Shown here in pieces: positions 25,901-33,438 of a stretch of 64,000 nt of DNA. Below the pieces are notes generated by a model. It was not told where the DNA came from. It did not search any database and worked only from the letters and a program-made list of their open reading frames with translations. Numbering within the stretch: the stretch's first letter is position 1; each line of letters starts with the position of its first letter. Source of the stretch: a virus; the IMG/VR virus record IMGVR_UViG_3300015371_000006, positions 1 through 64,000 of that record, one strand, 5' to 3'. The position numbers were made by a program, and so were the translations under genes.

Positions 25901-26286
25901 CAGAGCCCCGCCGCATCCAGCTCGTCGAGGCGCTTCAGGGTCGCCGTCCAGCAGATCACCCGGCGGCGCTTTCGGCCTGGCTGCACGTCGCCCTGCACCT
26001 CGTAGTTGTGCGTGCCCAGCTGCTCTGACTCGACCCGCAGGCGGTCGGACGCCTTGATCTCGACCGGGTTGCCCTCGGCGTCGTTGCGCAGCAGCAGCAG
26101 GGTCGGCGTCGGCTCGGTGAACACCCGCCCGTCCTCGCGGCGCTCGCCCGGCTGGTTGAGGGTCAGGCGCGCGCGGATGACCGGGCTTTCGGACGGCGCG
26201 AAGACCGTGGTGCCCTCCACCTTGCGCCCGTCGGCCTGCTTTCGCAGGATGTAGGCCCGGTCGACCAGTGCCGATCCCAGCGCCAT
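25900..26286 (-). CDS. Head closure/neck protein
   Basis: 128 residues, beta-rich: DRAYILRKQADGRKV, then ARLTLNQPGERRED and VEIKASDRLRVESE. The pattern and gene position fit the head-closure (stopper) proteins that seal the connector. No catalytic motif. Context is the main support. Confidence 0.65.
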   Translation of the reverse strand: MALGSALVDRAYILRKQADGRKVEGTTVFAPSESPVIRARLTLNQPGERREDGRVFTEPTPTLLLLRNDAEGNPVEIKASDRLRVESEQLGTHNYEVQGDVQPGRKRRRVICWTATLKRLDELDAAGL

Positions 26287-26289
26287 CGG

Positions 26290-26811
26290 CTACTCCAGCA
26301 GGTAGGGGTAGTCGCCGGGCAGCCCTGCTTGCCCCGGCCGGTCGTCGGAGTGTCGCCAGTCCACCTCGGTGACGGCGAACGCCGGGGCGTTCTGCACGTT
26401 CCAGGTGTCGAGCCACTCGTCCTTCTTGTCGTCGGTCGCCAGGTTCCACAGCAGGTCGTGCAGCAGCGGCCAGGGGTGGATCATCTGCGCCTTGCGCGCG
26501 TCCTCGGCGGCCCGACGGTTCTCGCTGTAGCCGGTCACCGAGAAGCTGACGATCAGATCGAAGTCAGCGGCCGTCTCGATGATGTCGGCCTGGCTGCGGT
26601 AGGCGGTGTGCTCGACCCAGCGCTGGACCGCCTCGGCGGCCAGCGGCTCCAGGGACGTATCGATGGTGTCCAGCTCCTGGCCGGTGACCAGCTCTGTGAA
26701 GGCCACGGCGCGGTCGATCAGCAGTTGCATCTGCTCGGTCGTGGTATAGCCGAGCGAGTCGAAGTCGACCTGGCTCCACTCCTCGATGTCAGCGGGGGTC
26801 GGGATGTCCAT
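26290..26811 (-). CDS. Head-tail adaptor protein
   Basis: 173 residues, mainly helical (YTTTEQMQLLIDRAVAFTEL and LEPLAAEAVQRWVEHTAY). First neck gene after the capsid module, as for gp6/gp15-type adaptors that bind the portal. ATG at 26811 has GGAGAG upstream; an in-frame ATG further upstream lies inside the HNH gene end and is less likely. Confidence 0.68.
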   Translation of the reverse strand: MDIPTPADIEEWSQVDFDSLGYTTTEQMQLLIDRAVAFTELVTGQELDTIDTSLEPLAAEAVQRWVEHTAYRSQADIIETAADFDLIVSFSVTGYSENRRAAEDARKAQMIHPWPLLHDLLWNLATDDKKDEWLDTWNVQNAPAFAVTEVDWRHSDDRPGQAGLPGDYPYLLE

Positions 26812-26840
26812 CGCTCTCCATTGTGCCCCCTGAAACGGCC

Positions 26841-27191
26841 TTACCCCGGTTTCAACCGGCTCCAGACCTCCCTCCACTCACGGGCGTGCTCCAGGCGGTG
26901 GCAGTTCGCGCACAGCGTTTCCAGATTCTCCGGGCGGTTGTTTCGGCGGTTGCGATCACGGTGATGCAGTTCCAGCTGCACCTCGTCCACCGGCTCAAAC
27001 CCACATCGGTCGCAGGTGTCGGAGCGAAGTCTCGGCACAGGCGACCCGTTCCCAGGCCCGCAGCGCCAACGCGGGGTGCCGTCAGCGCCTCTCCGCTTCA
27101 GCCAAATGTGGACCCGCTCTCCGCAGCCCTCGCAATAGGCGGTCCTGCCCTCGGGGTCGACCTCGCGCAGCCGGTGCTTCCACTTCCCCAC
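26841..27191 (-). CDS. HNH endonuclease
   Basis: About 116 residues from a GTG at 27191 (start uncertain, no ribosome site). HNH core: LELHHRDRNRRNNRPENLE then LCANCH, with paired CxxC (CDRCG) completing a zinc site. A second CxxC (CEGCG) lies in the N-terminal part. It sits between the capsid module and neck genes, after a strong hairpin. It could be a free-standing homing endonuclease or a packaging-associated HNH protein; its separation from any terminase favours the former. Confidence 0.85.
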   Translation of the reverse strand: MGKWKHRLREVDPEGRTAYCEGCGERVHIWLKRRGADGTPRWRCGPGNGSPVPRLRSDTCDRCGFEPVDEVQLELHHRDRNRRNNRPENLETLCANCHRLEHAREWREVWSRLKPG

Positions 27192-27222
27192 GCGACCAAC
27201 ACACCAGGCCCCTCGGACGGCG

Positions 27223-27250
27223 AAGGGCTGGGTTTTTACACCCAGCCCTT
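27223..27250 (-). terminator. Hairpin between capsid module and HNH gene
   Basis: Perfect 11-bp stem (AAGGGCTGGGT / ACCCAGCCCTT) with a short A/T-rich loop. It follows the stop of the 27277 gene by about 26 bases and could reduce read-through from capsid genes into the neck genes. Confidence 0.7.
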
Positions 27251-27276
27251 CTGACCGTTCAGACGGAGGACTCCGT

Positions 27277-27687
27277 CTAGGACTTCTTGCTCGACGCCTT
27301 CTTCTTCGGGGCCTCGGCCTCCGGGTCAGCGGCCTTGGCCGCCTCCTTCTCGGCGGTCGATGCCGCCTTGCCGACGCTGTCCGCGAGGATCGCGCCCTTC
27401 TCGACGCGGCCCCCGTTGTCGTGGTCGACGTAGCTGTAGACGACGGTGTCGCCACGGACGGTGTAGCCGAGGAGGTCATCCCCGTCCACTCCGGCCGACT
27501 TGGCGACGTCCGCCTCCTTCAGCTCCTCGGTCGCCTCGGCGTCGACCTGCTTGAGCTGGGCCGCCCCGAGCAGCCCAGCGAAGCGGGTCCGGTTCGCCTG
27601 GATCAGATCCTCGGCGCGGCCGGTTCCCTGGCCGAACTTGTCGGCCAGCTCGTTGAGTGCGTTCTGAGCGTCGTTTCCTGCGGGCAT
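27277..27687 (-). CDS. Capsid-associated protein of unknown role
   Basis: 136 residues. Helical N-terminal half (AQNALNELADKFGQGTG), a small beta segment (LLGYTVRGDTVVYSYVD) and an Ala/Lys-rich C-terminal tail ending KKKASSKKS. Directly downstream of the capsid gene. A TAGGCT sequence lies 34 bases upstream of the ATG, and AGGAGG precedes it. It may be a cement or head-neck protein. Confidence 0.65.
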   Translation of the reverse strand: MPAGNDAQNALNELADKFGQGTGRAEDLIQANRTRFAGLLGAAQLKQVDAEATEELKEADVAKSAGVDGDDLLGYTVRGDTVVYSYVDHDNGGRVEKGAILADSVGKAASTAEKEAAKAADPEAEAPKKKASSKKS

Positions 27688-27729
27688 GTTGGATCGCCTC
27701 CTAGTCGAAGTTCGTCATCCAGCCTATGG

Positions 27730-28806
27730 CTAGGTGACGACGCTCCGGTAGGCCCCGAGGGGATCGACGGTCCCGGTCCCGAAGTCGAACCGCACCTTGA
27801 AGTCGACGCTGTCGACCTCCCAGGTGTACGGATCGTTGCCGCCGCCGCCGCTGACACGGGCCTCCGGGTTCTTGAGCAGCACCTGCGGCTCTTCGCGCCC
27901 GTTGAGGAATCCGATGGCGAATGCGGGGACGTCGTTCGGGTCCGCGAGCAGGTACCAGTTGTTCGCGTCCGACCAGAACGGATCGCGGACGACTGCGTCG
28001 CCGGGCAGGATGCCCTGCAGCGGGTTGTCCGTGCCCTTGTCGAAGATGTTCGCCCCGGCACCAGCGGCCTGCGCGATGGTGGCCGTGGCCCCCGTCAGCT
28101 GGCTGTTGATGATCCGGTTGGCGATCAGCTCCATGCGCACGTTCTGAACGGCGAGCGTGCGGGGGCGGACCGTGATCCGACGACCGTCGGAGTCGAGTCG
28201 GTTCTCCATCGTCGAGATGGCATCGGCGAGCGCGTCCTCTGAGAGGGCGGCCGTGCCGGTGTTCCCGTGGTTGGAGTGGAACAGGGCCGTGCCGTCAGGC
28301 GCGGTCGGGTTCGACTCGATGAACGCGATGATCGCCTCGGTCACGAAGTTGCCCGCTTCGAACCCCATCTCCTCGGGGTTGTCGCGGAGCAGCGCTCCGT
28401 TCTCGTCGTTGATCGCCGCCTGACGAGTGACGCTGTAGACGCCCCCGTAGGTGTCGATCTGCAGCGAGGCCGAGGGACGCTCGGTCCGACGCATCTCCGG
28501 GTACTCGCCCTGGTCGCCGACGTATCCGATCCCTCGGATGCCGTTCAGCCCCTTGATCCGGCGAGCGCGGAAGTCGTTGAGCGACTCCACCCTGCCGTAG
28601 CGGCGGTACTGCGGCTGGACGCGCGTGTAGCCCTTGTAGAGCGACGTGCTGATCGGCCCGTAGAGGAAGGACGGGAAGTCCGCCTTGCTCATGGCCTCTT
28701 GGAGGCTCAGGCCAGCGGCCTCGCCCTCCCTGACCTTCTCGTCGCGCCAGTCGATGAACGCCTCGTAGAGCATGACCGGGCGACCGATGTCTCCGTATCT
28801 GGACAC
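27730..28806 (-). CDS. Major capsid protein (Mu gpT-like)
   Basis: 358 residues. The layout fits the gpT/HK97-fold capsid group: a helical N-arm, LQIDTYGGVYSVTRQAAIND near residue 120, then FVTEAIIAFIESNP and TALFHSNHGNTGT, and the C-terminal LADPNDVPAFAIGFLNGREE strand region typical of gpT proteins. It lies after protease/scaffold and decoration genes in the expected order. Confidence 0.85.
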   Translation of the reverse strand: MSRYGDIGRPVMLYEAFIDWRDEKVREGEAAGLSLQEAMSKADFPSFLYGPISTSLYKGYTRVQPQYRRYGRVESLNDFRARRIKGLNGIRGIGYVGDQGEYPEMRRTERPSASLQIDTYGGVYSVTRQAAINDENGALLRDNPEEMGFEAGNFVTEAIIAFIESNPTAPDGTALFHSNHGNTGTAALSEDALADAISTMENRLDSDGRRITVRPRTLAVQNVRMELIANRIINSQLTGATATIAQAAGAGANIFDKGTDNPLQGILPGDAVVRDPFWSDANNWYLLADPNDVPAFAIGFLNGREEPQVLLKNPEARVSGGGGNDPYTWEVDSVDFKVRFDFGTGTVDPLGAYRSVVT

Positions 28807-28844
28807 TGTGATCGTCTCCTAGTTCTTCGCGGTTGCCTGGTTGC

Positions 28845-29225
28845 TCAGGGCTTCAGATCGAGGTCGATCCGAACCTTGTTGGTCGGGGTGCCACGCTGGC
28901 CCTCGATCTCGACAACCCGCCCGAAGGAGATGTTGCCGGAGGACGTCTCGGTGAGGGCGTTCGTGGCAGCGACGATGTAGACGGGGTCGCCCTTGGCGAA
29001 CCCGCTGACCTCGTCGACCTGCACGATGCCCTTCGTGATGAGGAAGTACTCCTCGTCATCGAGGATGTCGTCCTGTAGCGCGACCGTGCTGTCCCAGCCC
29101 GTTGCGCGCTGCTTGACGGCGACGCCCACGAAGCCAGCCTCTTGGGCGGCCTGGCCGTGCGAGATGGTCGCCGACGTCGAGGTGTTCGTGACGTAGACGC
29201 CACGTCCTGGCCTGTTGTAAGGCAT
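28845..29225 (-). CDS. Capsid decoration protein (DUF2190-like)
   Basis: 126 residues. Beta-barrel pattern: SATISHGQAAQEAGFVGVAV, then VQVDEVSGFAKGDPVYIV, followed by FGRVVEIEGQ, as in DUF2190 decoration proteins. Sits between protease/scaffold and capsid genes. Overlaps the protease stop at 29225. Confidence 0.75.
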   Translation of the reverse strand: MPYNRPGRGVYVTNTSTSATISHGQAAQEAGFVGVAVKQRATGWDSTVALQDDILDDEEYFLITKGIVQVDEVSGFAKGDPVYIVAATNALTETSSGNISFGRVVEIEGQRGTPTNKVRIDLDLKP

Positions 29226-30469
29226 CAGTCCTTCTCCTCAGTGCTCTTGTTGCCGTATGCCTCGTCGGGATCGATCCCGGCCTCTTCCAGCGCCTCGCGC
29301 CAGTAGGGCTTCTCGGCGGTCTCGGCCGCCGGGCTGTCGCCGTCGGTGTCCGACGGTCCCTGATCCTCGACGCGGGTCGGGTTGGCCTCGGCCATGTGCT
29401 CCCGCGCCTCCTCGATGTCGCGCTCGACGCTCTCGCGCAGCGACGCCATCGCGGTCTTCGTGACCTTCTCGTCCTCGACCGTATCCGTGCGGTCGAGCTT
29501 CGGGGTGGGCTCGCGGCCGTCCATGTCGTACTCACCCTTGAGCCGGGTGGACGTCTTGTCGGGCAGCTTCGCCTCCTCGATGAGCTTGTGCGCCTCGTCC
29601 TTCATGTCGCGGAGGGCGAGTTGGCGGTGCGCCTCAGCGGATGCCTCGTTACGGGCCTCCTCACGCGCCTCCTCCAGCTCGCGCTCGTGGCGCTCGCGCT
29701 CCTCGGTCATCTTTTCTTCGACCAGGCTGTTGGCCCGATCCTCGACCAGCTCCTTGACGGCTCGCGAGACTCCGCTGTCCGGGTCGCGCAGCGCCTCTTC
29801 CAGCTGCTTCACGCTGTCGCCTCCTTCGGCGTCGTTGTCCTCGTCTGCCGCCTCGGCCACTTCGGCCTCCTCGGCGTCTTCATCGGGGGAATCGACTTCG
29901 TCGACCATCGCCTCGATGAGGTTGGCTACGCGACCTCCCGCGCCGCCCTCTGACACCCAATCCACCGAGCCCGGAGGCTGGCTTCGGATGCCCTCTACCA
30001 CCCACACCTGTTCGCCATCCTCGATGCTCTCGTGCACGTCGGTGGCCTTGGCGCGGATTGAAGCTTCCAGCAGGTGGGGGTCTTCCTCGATGAGCTTCTT
30101 GACCTGGCCCACGGGCTTGACGGTTGCGACCACAGCGCCCTTGCCGAAGCGGCCCGACGCCGGGACGCTGTCGTCCCACTTGCTCTCGATGATCCGGCCC
30201 CCCAGGTCACGGATCGAACGCGGGAGCCCCCCGGCGGCCTTCTTGGCCTCCGGCGACTGGTGATCGATGTACATCTTCCAGCCGGTGAAGACGTCGGCGT
30301 TCTCCCGCAGCATCTCCGCGCTGTACTTGTGACGCCCGCGCCCCTGCCCGACGGTCGGGCGGATGACGTGGATCAGGACATTGCCTTCAGCGTCGAGACC
30401 AGCGGGGCGGGAGGCCAGCGCCTCCTGCAGCTCGAAAGCCTCGCGCGGGGGGGTTGCCGTAGCGCTCAT
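29225..30469 (-). CDS. Capsid maturation protease fused to scaffold
   Basis: 414 residues. Residues about 15-170 match phage prohead protease-type domains (RHKYSAEMLRENADVFTGWK, MYIDHQ, then HLLEASIRAKATDVHES). Residues about 200-320 are a long charged coiled coil (EERERHERELEEAREEARNE), the scaffold core. The C-terminal portion is acidic. ATG at 30469 has no ribosome site; the TACCCT -10 ends 7 nt upstream, suggesting a leaderless mRNA. Confidence 0.75.
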   Translation of the reverse strand: MSATATPPREAFELQEALASRPAGLDAEGNVLIHVIRPTVGQGRGRHKYSAEMLRENADVFTGWKMYIDHQSPEAKKAAGGLPRSIRDLGGRIIESKWDDSVPASGRFGKGAVVATVKPVGQVKKLIEEDPHLLEASIRAKATDVHESIEDGEQVWVVEGIRSQPPGSVDWVSEGGAGGRVANLIEAMVDEVDSPDEDAEEAEVAEAADEDNDAEGGDSVKQLEEALRDPDSGVSRAVKELVEDRANSLVEEKMTEERERHERELEEAREEARNEASAEAHRQLALRDMKDEAHKLIEEAKLPDKTSTRLKGEYDMDGREPTPKLDRTDTVEDEKVTKTAMASLRESVERDIEEAREHMAEANPTRVEDQGPSDTDGDSPAAETAEKPYWREALEEAGIDPDEAYGNKSTEEKD

Positions 30470-30477
30470 GCCCCGGA

Positions 30478-30516
30478 GGGTAAGGGCATCCGAGCGGCCC
30501 GTTCCAAATGGACTTT
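30478..30516 (-). promoter_or_regulatory. Late promoter P2 (head module)
   Basis: AAAGTCC at 30510-30516, exactly 26 nt, then TTACCC at 30478-30483 (TACCCT -10), start codon 7 nt below. The box overlaps the stop of the upstream gene. It is one of the two best copies of the family. Confidence 0.72.
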
Positions 30517-31003
30517 AGTTGCGGCGGGTCGCCACGGTGAGCGCGCTTCGCATGCTCTCGGCGACCGGCCCGCCGGGCTCGGCGCTGACCCAGGTGCCCA
30601 GGCCCACGCCGTCGTCGGTGCGCAGCACCAGGGCGTCCCATGCCTCCAGGGTCTCGGTGCTGCCGACGACGACGGTGACGTGCTCGGTGCGGTCGGGGTG
30701 CTCGGCGGGCCGAGGCCCGATCCCGAGCAGCGCCTTGCGGTTGGCCTCGGCGTCATCGAGCTGGTAGCTCATCTGAACCCGTGCGGCGAAGTGCGCCCGC
30801 TCATGGACGATCATCGCGGCCAGCTGCGGGAGCGCTTCGTGCTCGGCCAGCTTGCCCTCCAGGGGCACGATGCCGAGCCCGCGCGGGGTGTCGAGGAGCA
30901 GGGTCGGCATCCAGTCGTCCTCGGGTCCGAGCGTCGAGCCGATCCGCGCGACCGAGCCGAGGACGAAGCCGCGCCAGACCTCCAGGGTCATCGGGTCGTC
31001 CAT
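30515..31003 (-). CDS. Unknown protein downstream of ligase
   Basis: 162 residues, no family recognised. Alpha/beta: RGFVLGSVARIGSTLGP, then GLGIVPLEGKLAEHEALPQL and a His-containing HERAHFAARVQMSY (residues about 67-80) that resembles a metal-binding helix without the full HExxH motif. Overlaps the HicA-like gene's stop (TGATG). It ends the ligase operon. Confidence 0.65.
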   Translation of the reverse strand: MDDPMTLEVWRGFVLGSVARIGSTLGPEDDWMPTLLLDTPRGLGIVPLEGKLAEHEALPQLAAMIVHERAHFAARVQMSYQLDDAEANRKALLGIGPRPAEHPDRTEHVTVVVGSTETLEAWDALVLRTDDGVGLGTWVSAEPGGPVAESMRSALTVATRRN

Positions 31004-31227
31004 CAGATGCCCTTCAGCCCGCTGCGGCGAAGCTGCGCGCGGAGGTTCTTGACCGAACGGTGGTCGCTCGGGCTGATCGGCGCGACGACCATGTGCTTGC
31101 CGTCGGGGCTCATCATCTTGATGTGGCCGTTGCCCTTGCGCATCCTCCACTTCGCCTTCCACGCGATCTTGATCAGCTTGTCGACCTCCCGGCAGGCTGC
31201 CTTCGGCCGCTTGGTCTGCGCCGTCAT
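31003..31227 (-). CDS. HicA-like small protein
   Basis: 74 residues. KLIKIAWKAKWRMRKGNGHI, then SPDGKHMVVAPISP and LRAQLRRSGLKG follow the HicA mRNA-interferase fold (a dsRBD-like sheet with a conserved Gly-x-Gly-His). The catalytic His is plausible at HIKMM. No HicB antitoxin gene is adjacent, so it may instead be a stand-alone RNA-binding protein. ATGA overlap with the ligase. Confidence 0.55.
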   Translation of the reverse strand: MTAQTKRPKAACREVDKLIKIAWKAKWRMRKGNGHIKMMSPDGKHMVVAPISPSDHRSVKNLRAQLRRSGLKGI

Positions 31228-32162
31228 GACAGCAGCTCCAGCTTGCAGTCGTCGGCGGGCTTGTCGGGGCGGCGCTTCTTGAACTGGGGGTGGCGGAAGC
31301 CGCCGGTCGGCATCTGCCCCATGTGCGCGACCTCGACGACGGTGCCGATCCAGGCGTCCGGGTTCTTGGTCATCGCCTCGCGGGTCTTCATGTCCATCCC
31401 GCTGCAGCGCCCGGCCTCGACCAGGTTGCCGTCGGCGTCGTGCGCGCCGAAGATGATCGCGCCGACCATCCCAGCGAAGCCGTTCTCGCCCGGCTTGAAG
31501 CCCATGACGATCACGTCGATGGTGTCGGCGGGCTTGATCTTCGTCCAGCCTGCTCCGCGCTTGCCGCTCGCGTAGCGCGCGCGGGTGTCCTTGATGACGA
31601 GCCCTTCGAAGCCCTGCGCGAGGACCGCGTTGAGGCTCGCCTCGGTCGGCTTGACCTGCGGGATCAGGATCGTCCGCTTGAGGTCGGTCTGCGCGAAGAG
31701 GCTTTCGAGCAGCGCCCTGCGCTTCGCGTAGGGCAGCCGCCTCGCGTCGATCCCGTCGAGCGCGATCAGGTCGAAGACCATCAGGCTGATCTTGTCGCGC
31801 GTCGCCTTCGGCTTCGCGCTGCCGCCGCCGAAGGCGCTCTGCGCGATGCCCCACTCGTAGGCGATCTTGCCGTCCTGCATCGTCATGCCGACCGCCTCGC
31901 AGTCGAGCCATGTTCCTGCGGGGAGCCGCTCGGCCAGCTCGGCCTCGTGCTCGGGCAGGCAGCCGGTGTATGCCTTGGCGGTCCGGCTGTAGAGGTGGAC
32001 GCCGTCGTCGGCGATGTGCACGAGCATCCGCCAGCCGTCTAGTTTCGGCTCGGCGGTGAAGTGCGGGGCTGCGTATGGCGCAAGCCCTTGAACCTTCGGG
32101 GCCTCGGCGTTCTGCGCCAGCTTCTCGGCGCTTGTCGGGGCGGTGGTGGTCAGCGTGGTCAT
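31224..32162 (-). CDS. ATP-dependent DNA ligase (LigD ligase-domain type)
   Basis: 312 residues. Adenylation domain with motif I EPKLDGWR (lysine at residue 40), motif III region LDCEAVG, MVFDLIALDG, motif IV EGLVIKD and motif V GWTKIKP. An OB-fold follows and ends with FRHPQFKKRRPDKP, the RxDK motif VI of LigD-type ligases. It seals nicks and breaks in DNA. The ATG at 32162 has AAGGAGG in the CCGACC leader. The gene is divergent from the 32292 operon, shares the TGCTAC palindrome with Ku and is the natural partner of the Ku homologue 1.3 kb away. Confidence 0.92.
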   Translation of the reverse strand: MTTLTTTAPTSAEKLAQNAEAPKVQGLAPYAAPHFTAEPKLDGWRMLVHIADDGVHLYSRTAKAYTGCLPEHEAELAERLPAGTWLDCEAVGMTMQDGKIAYEWGIAQSAFGGGSAKPKATRDKISLMVFDLIALDGIDARRLPYAKRRALLESLFAQTDLKRTILIPQVKPTEASLNAVLAQGFEGLVIKDTRARYASGKRGAGWTKIKPADTIDVIVMGFKPGENGFAGMVGAIIFGAHDADGNLVEAGRCSGMDMKTREAMTKNPDAWIGTVVEVAHMGQMPTGGFRHPQFKKRRPDKPADDCKLELLS

Positions 32163-32181
32163 CGGGAACCTCCTTGGTCGG

Positions 32182-32198
32182 TGCTTCAGATCATAGCA
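32182..32198 (-). promoter_or_regulatory. Operator O1 and -10 of ligase
   Basis: Minus strand TGCTATGATCTGAAGCA, a degenerate copy of the TGCTAC-N5-GTAGCA palindrome. It contains an extended -10 (TGCTATGAT). It lies 20 nt above the ATG. Confidence 0.6.
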
Positions 32199-32204
32199 CA
32201 CCCT

Positions 32205-32221
32205 AGCTACGATCTGTAGCG
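32205..32221. promoter_or_regulatory. Operator O2 between divergent promoters
   Basis: Plus strand AGCTACGATCTGTAGCG; the half-sites GCTAC and GTAGC are perfect with the same 5-nt centre. Its centre is 23 bp from O1. Between O2 and O3 is a short CCCCG/CGGGG hairpin near 32236-32247. Confidence 0.6.
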
Positions 32222-32249
32222 CGCTCCCGGTCCGCCCCGTTGCGGGGTG

Positions 32250-32266
32250 TGCTATCATGTGTAGCA
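32250..32266 (+). promoter_or_regulatory. Operator O3 and -10 of 32292 operon
   Basis: TGCTATCATGTGTAGCA, a near-palindrome containing an extended -10 (TGCTATCAT). It is followed by the shared leader TTCCCGACCAGGAGG and the ATG at 32292. Confidence 0.65.
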
Positions 32267-32291
32267 GTTGTTCCCGACCAGGAGGTTCCCG

Positions 32292-32723
32292 ATGAGCCCT
32301 CGCTCTACCTTCACCGTCCGCTTCTCCGACGCCGCGTATCAGCTCGTCTCCGAGGAGTGCCGTCAGGCCCGCGCCGTCGCGCGGGAGTTCCGCTTCGACC
32401 CGCCCCGGTCGCTGACCAACGCGATCCGGCAGGCCCGCGCGTACCGCGAGGCCGGGGTCGAGGTGCTCTACGTCTACGAGCAGGCGTGGCAGCGCTGCGG
32501 GTCCATCCAGGGCCTCGGCTCGATGGAGGAGCAGGTCGGGCCGACCCGCTACTTCGACCTCGACCGCTCCGAGTTGTCGTCCGACGAGCGCCACCTGCGC
32601 GACTACCACTCCCGCCGGGCGTGGCTGAAGACGACGGCGGTCCGTTGGGGCGACGGCTCGACCCGGCGCGGCAAGCTGCTCGCGCTGCAGGTCGAGTACC
32701 GGACGCTCGGGTTGGAGGTCTGA
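32292..32723 (+). CDS. Unknown protein, first gene of plus-strand operon
   Basis: 143 residues, not recognised. Starts STFTVRFSDAAYQLVSEE and contains LTNAIRQARAYREAGVEV (helix) and WLKTTAVRWGDGS. AGGAGG 7 nt before the ATG inside the shared CCGACC leader. It is expressed from the O3 promoter, opposite the ligase, in the same island as Ku. A DNA-repair accessory is possible but unproven. Confidence 0.7.
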   Translation: MSPRSTFTVRFSDAAYQLVSEECRQARAVAREFRFDPPRSLTNAIRQARAYREAGVEVLYVYEQAWQRCGSIQGLGSMEEQVGPTRYFDLDRSELSSDERHLRDYHSRRAWLKTTAVRWGDGSTRRGKLLALQVEYRTLGLEV

Positions 32724-32724
32724 G

Positions 32725-32997
32725 ATGGCCTCCGATCCCCGCCACCCGCTCGCCCTTCCCGACTCCCCGCTCGCCTGCGTGGTCTGCGAAGGCTTCGGCT
32801 CCGTCTACGTCGACGGGTCCGGCTGCAACGACTACGACTGCGGCGCGTGCGATGCGCTCGGCTTCCACGCCGACCGCGTGACCGCGTTGCAGGTCGAGGC
32901 GCTGTTGGAGGACGAGGCGCGCACCGAGGATGCGTGGCTCGCCGCCGAGGAGGCTTATCTGTTGTCCGTCAACCCGACCGAGGAGGTTCTGTCATGA
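32725..32997 (+). CDS. Small zinc-ribbon-like protein
   Basis: 90 residues. CVVCEGF at about 18-21 and CGAC at about 39-42 form a CxxC...CxxC zinc site. The C-terminal half is an acidic helix (VEALLEDEARTEDAWLAAEE). Begins one base after the previous stop. Function unknown; probably binds DNA, RNA or a protein partner. Confidence 0.7.
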   Translation: MASDPRHPLALPDSPLACVVCEGFGSVYVDGSGCNDYDCGACDALGFHADRVTALQVEALLEDEARTEDAWLAAEEAYLLSVNPTEEVLS

Positions 32998-33245
32998 ACG
33001 CCCCCACTCATTTCGAGGTCAGCCCCGAGGACGGCTCGGCCTACTACGTCATCCCCGCCAACGACCTGTTCCCCGACACCCTCATCCAGGTGCCGCTCGA
33101 CTCTGAGGGCGCGCCGCTGTTTGAGGCGTCCGACGACGACACGTTCTTCGGCGGCGGCGAGGTCGATTGGGCTCGCGGTTTCGAGGACGATGCCGACCGG
33201 GATCGCGTCCAGGCGATCTTCGAAAGGCTGCGGGCCGGTGTTTGA
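32994..33245 (+). CDS. Small acidic protein
   Basis: 83 residues from the ATG at 32994 (ATGA overlap with the previous stop). CCGACC and AGGAGG occur just upstream, inside the previous gene, echoing the shared leader. Sequence has YYVIPANDLFPDTLIQVPLD and an acidic C-terminus. No family recognised. Confidence 0.65.
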   Translation: MNAPTHFEVSPEDGSAYYVIPANDLFPDTLIQVPLDSEGAPLFEASDDDTFFGGGEVDWARGFEDDADRDRVQAIFERLRAGV

Positions 33246-33393
33246 GCGGCCCGTCCACTTCCTGATCTTCCTCGCGGTGTTCTCTGCGCCCGTCGTGCTG
33301 ATCGCGCGGGTGCAGGGGCTGCCGTGGTGGCAGATCGGGGCGTGCTTCGCCGTTGCCGTCGTGCTCGTCGGCCTCCGGCGTTCCGTCCGCTGA
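33238..33393 (+). CDS. Small membrane protein
   Basis: 51 residues from a GTG at 33238, overlapping the previous gene. Two hydrophobic segments (FLIFLAVFSAPVVLIARV and WWQIGACFAVAVVLVGL) separated by a short loop, and a basic C-terminus. Last gene before Ku's own promoter. Probably a two-pass inner-membrane protein. Confidence 0.55.
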   Translation: MFERPVHFLIFLAVFSAPVVLIARVQGLPWWQIGACFAVAVVLVGLRRSVR

Positions 33394-33395
33394 TG

Positions 33396-33412
33396 TGCTA
33401 CAGTCTGTAGCT
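33396..33412 (+). promoter_or_regulatory. Operator O4 upstream of Ku
   Basis: TGCTACAGTCTGTAGCT, the best palindrome of the set (only the outer base differs from perfect). TGCTACAGT may be the -10. The shared leader TTCCCGACCAAGGAGG follows and ends 7 nt before the Ku ATG. Confidence 0.7.
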
Positions 33413-33438
33413 CCAGTTCCCGACCAAGGAGGCCCCTC

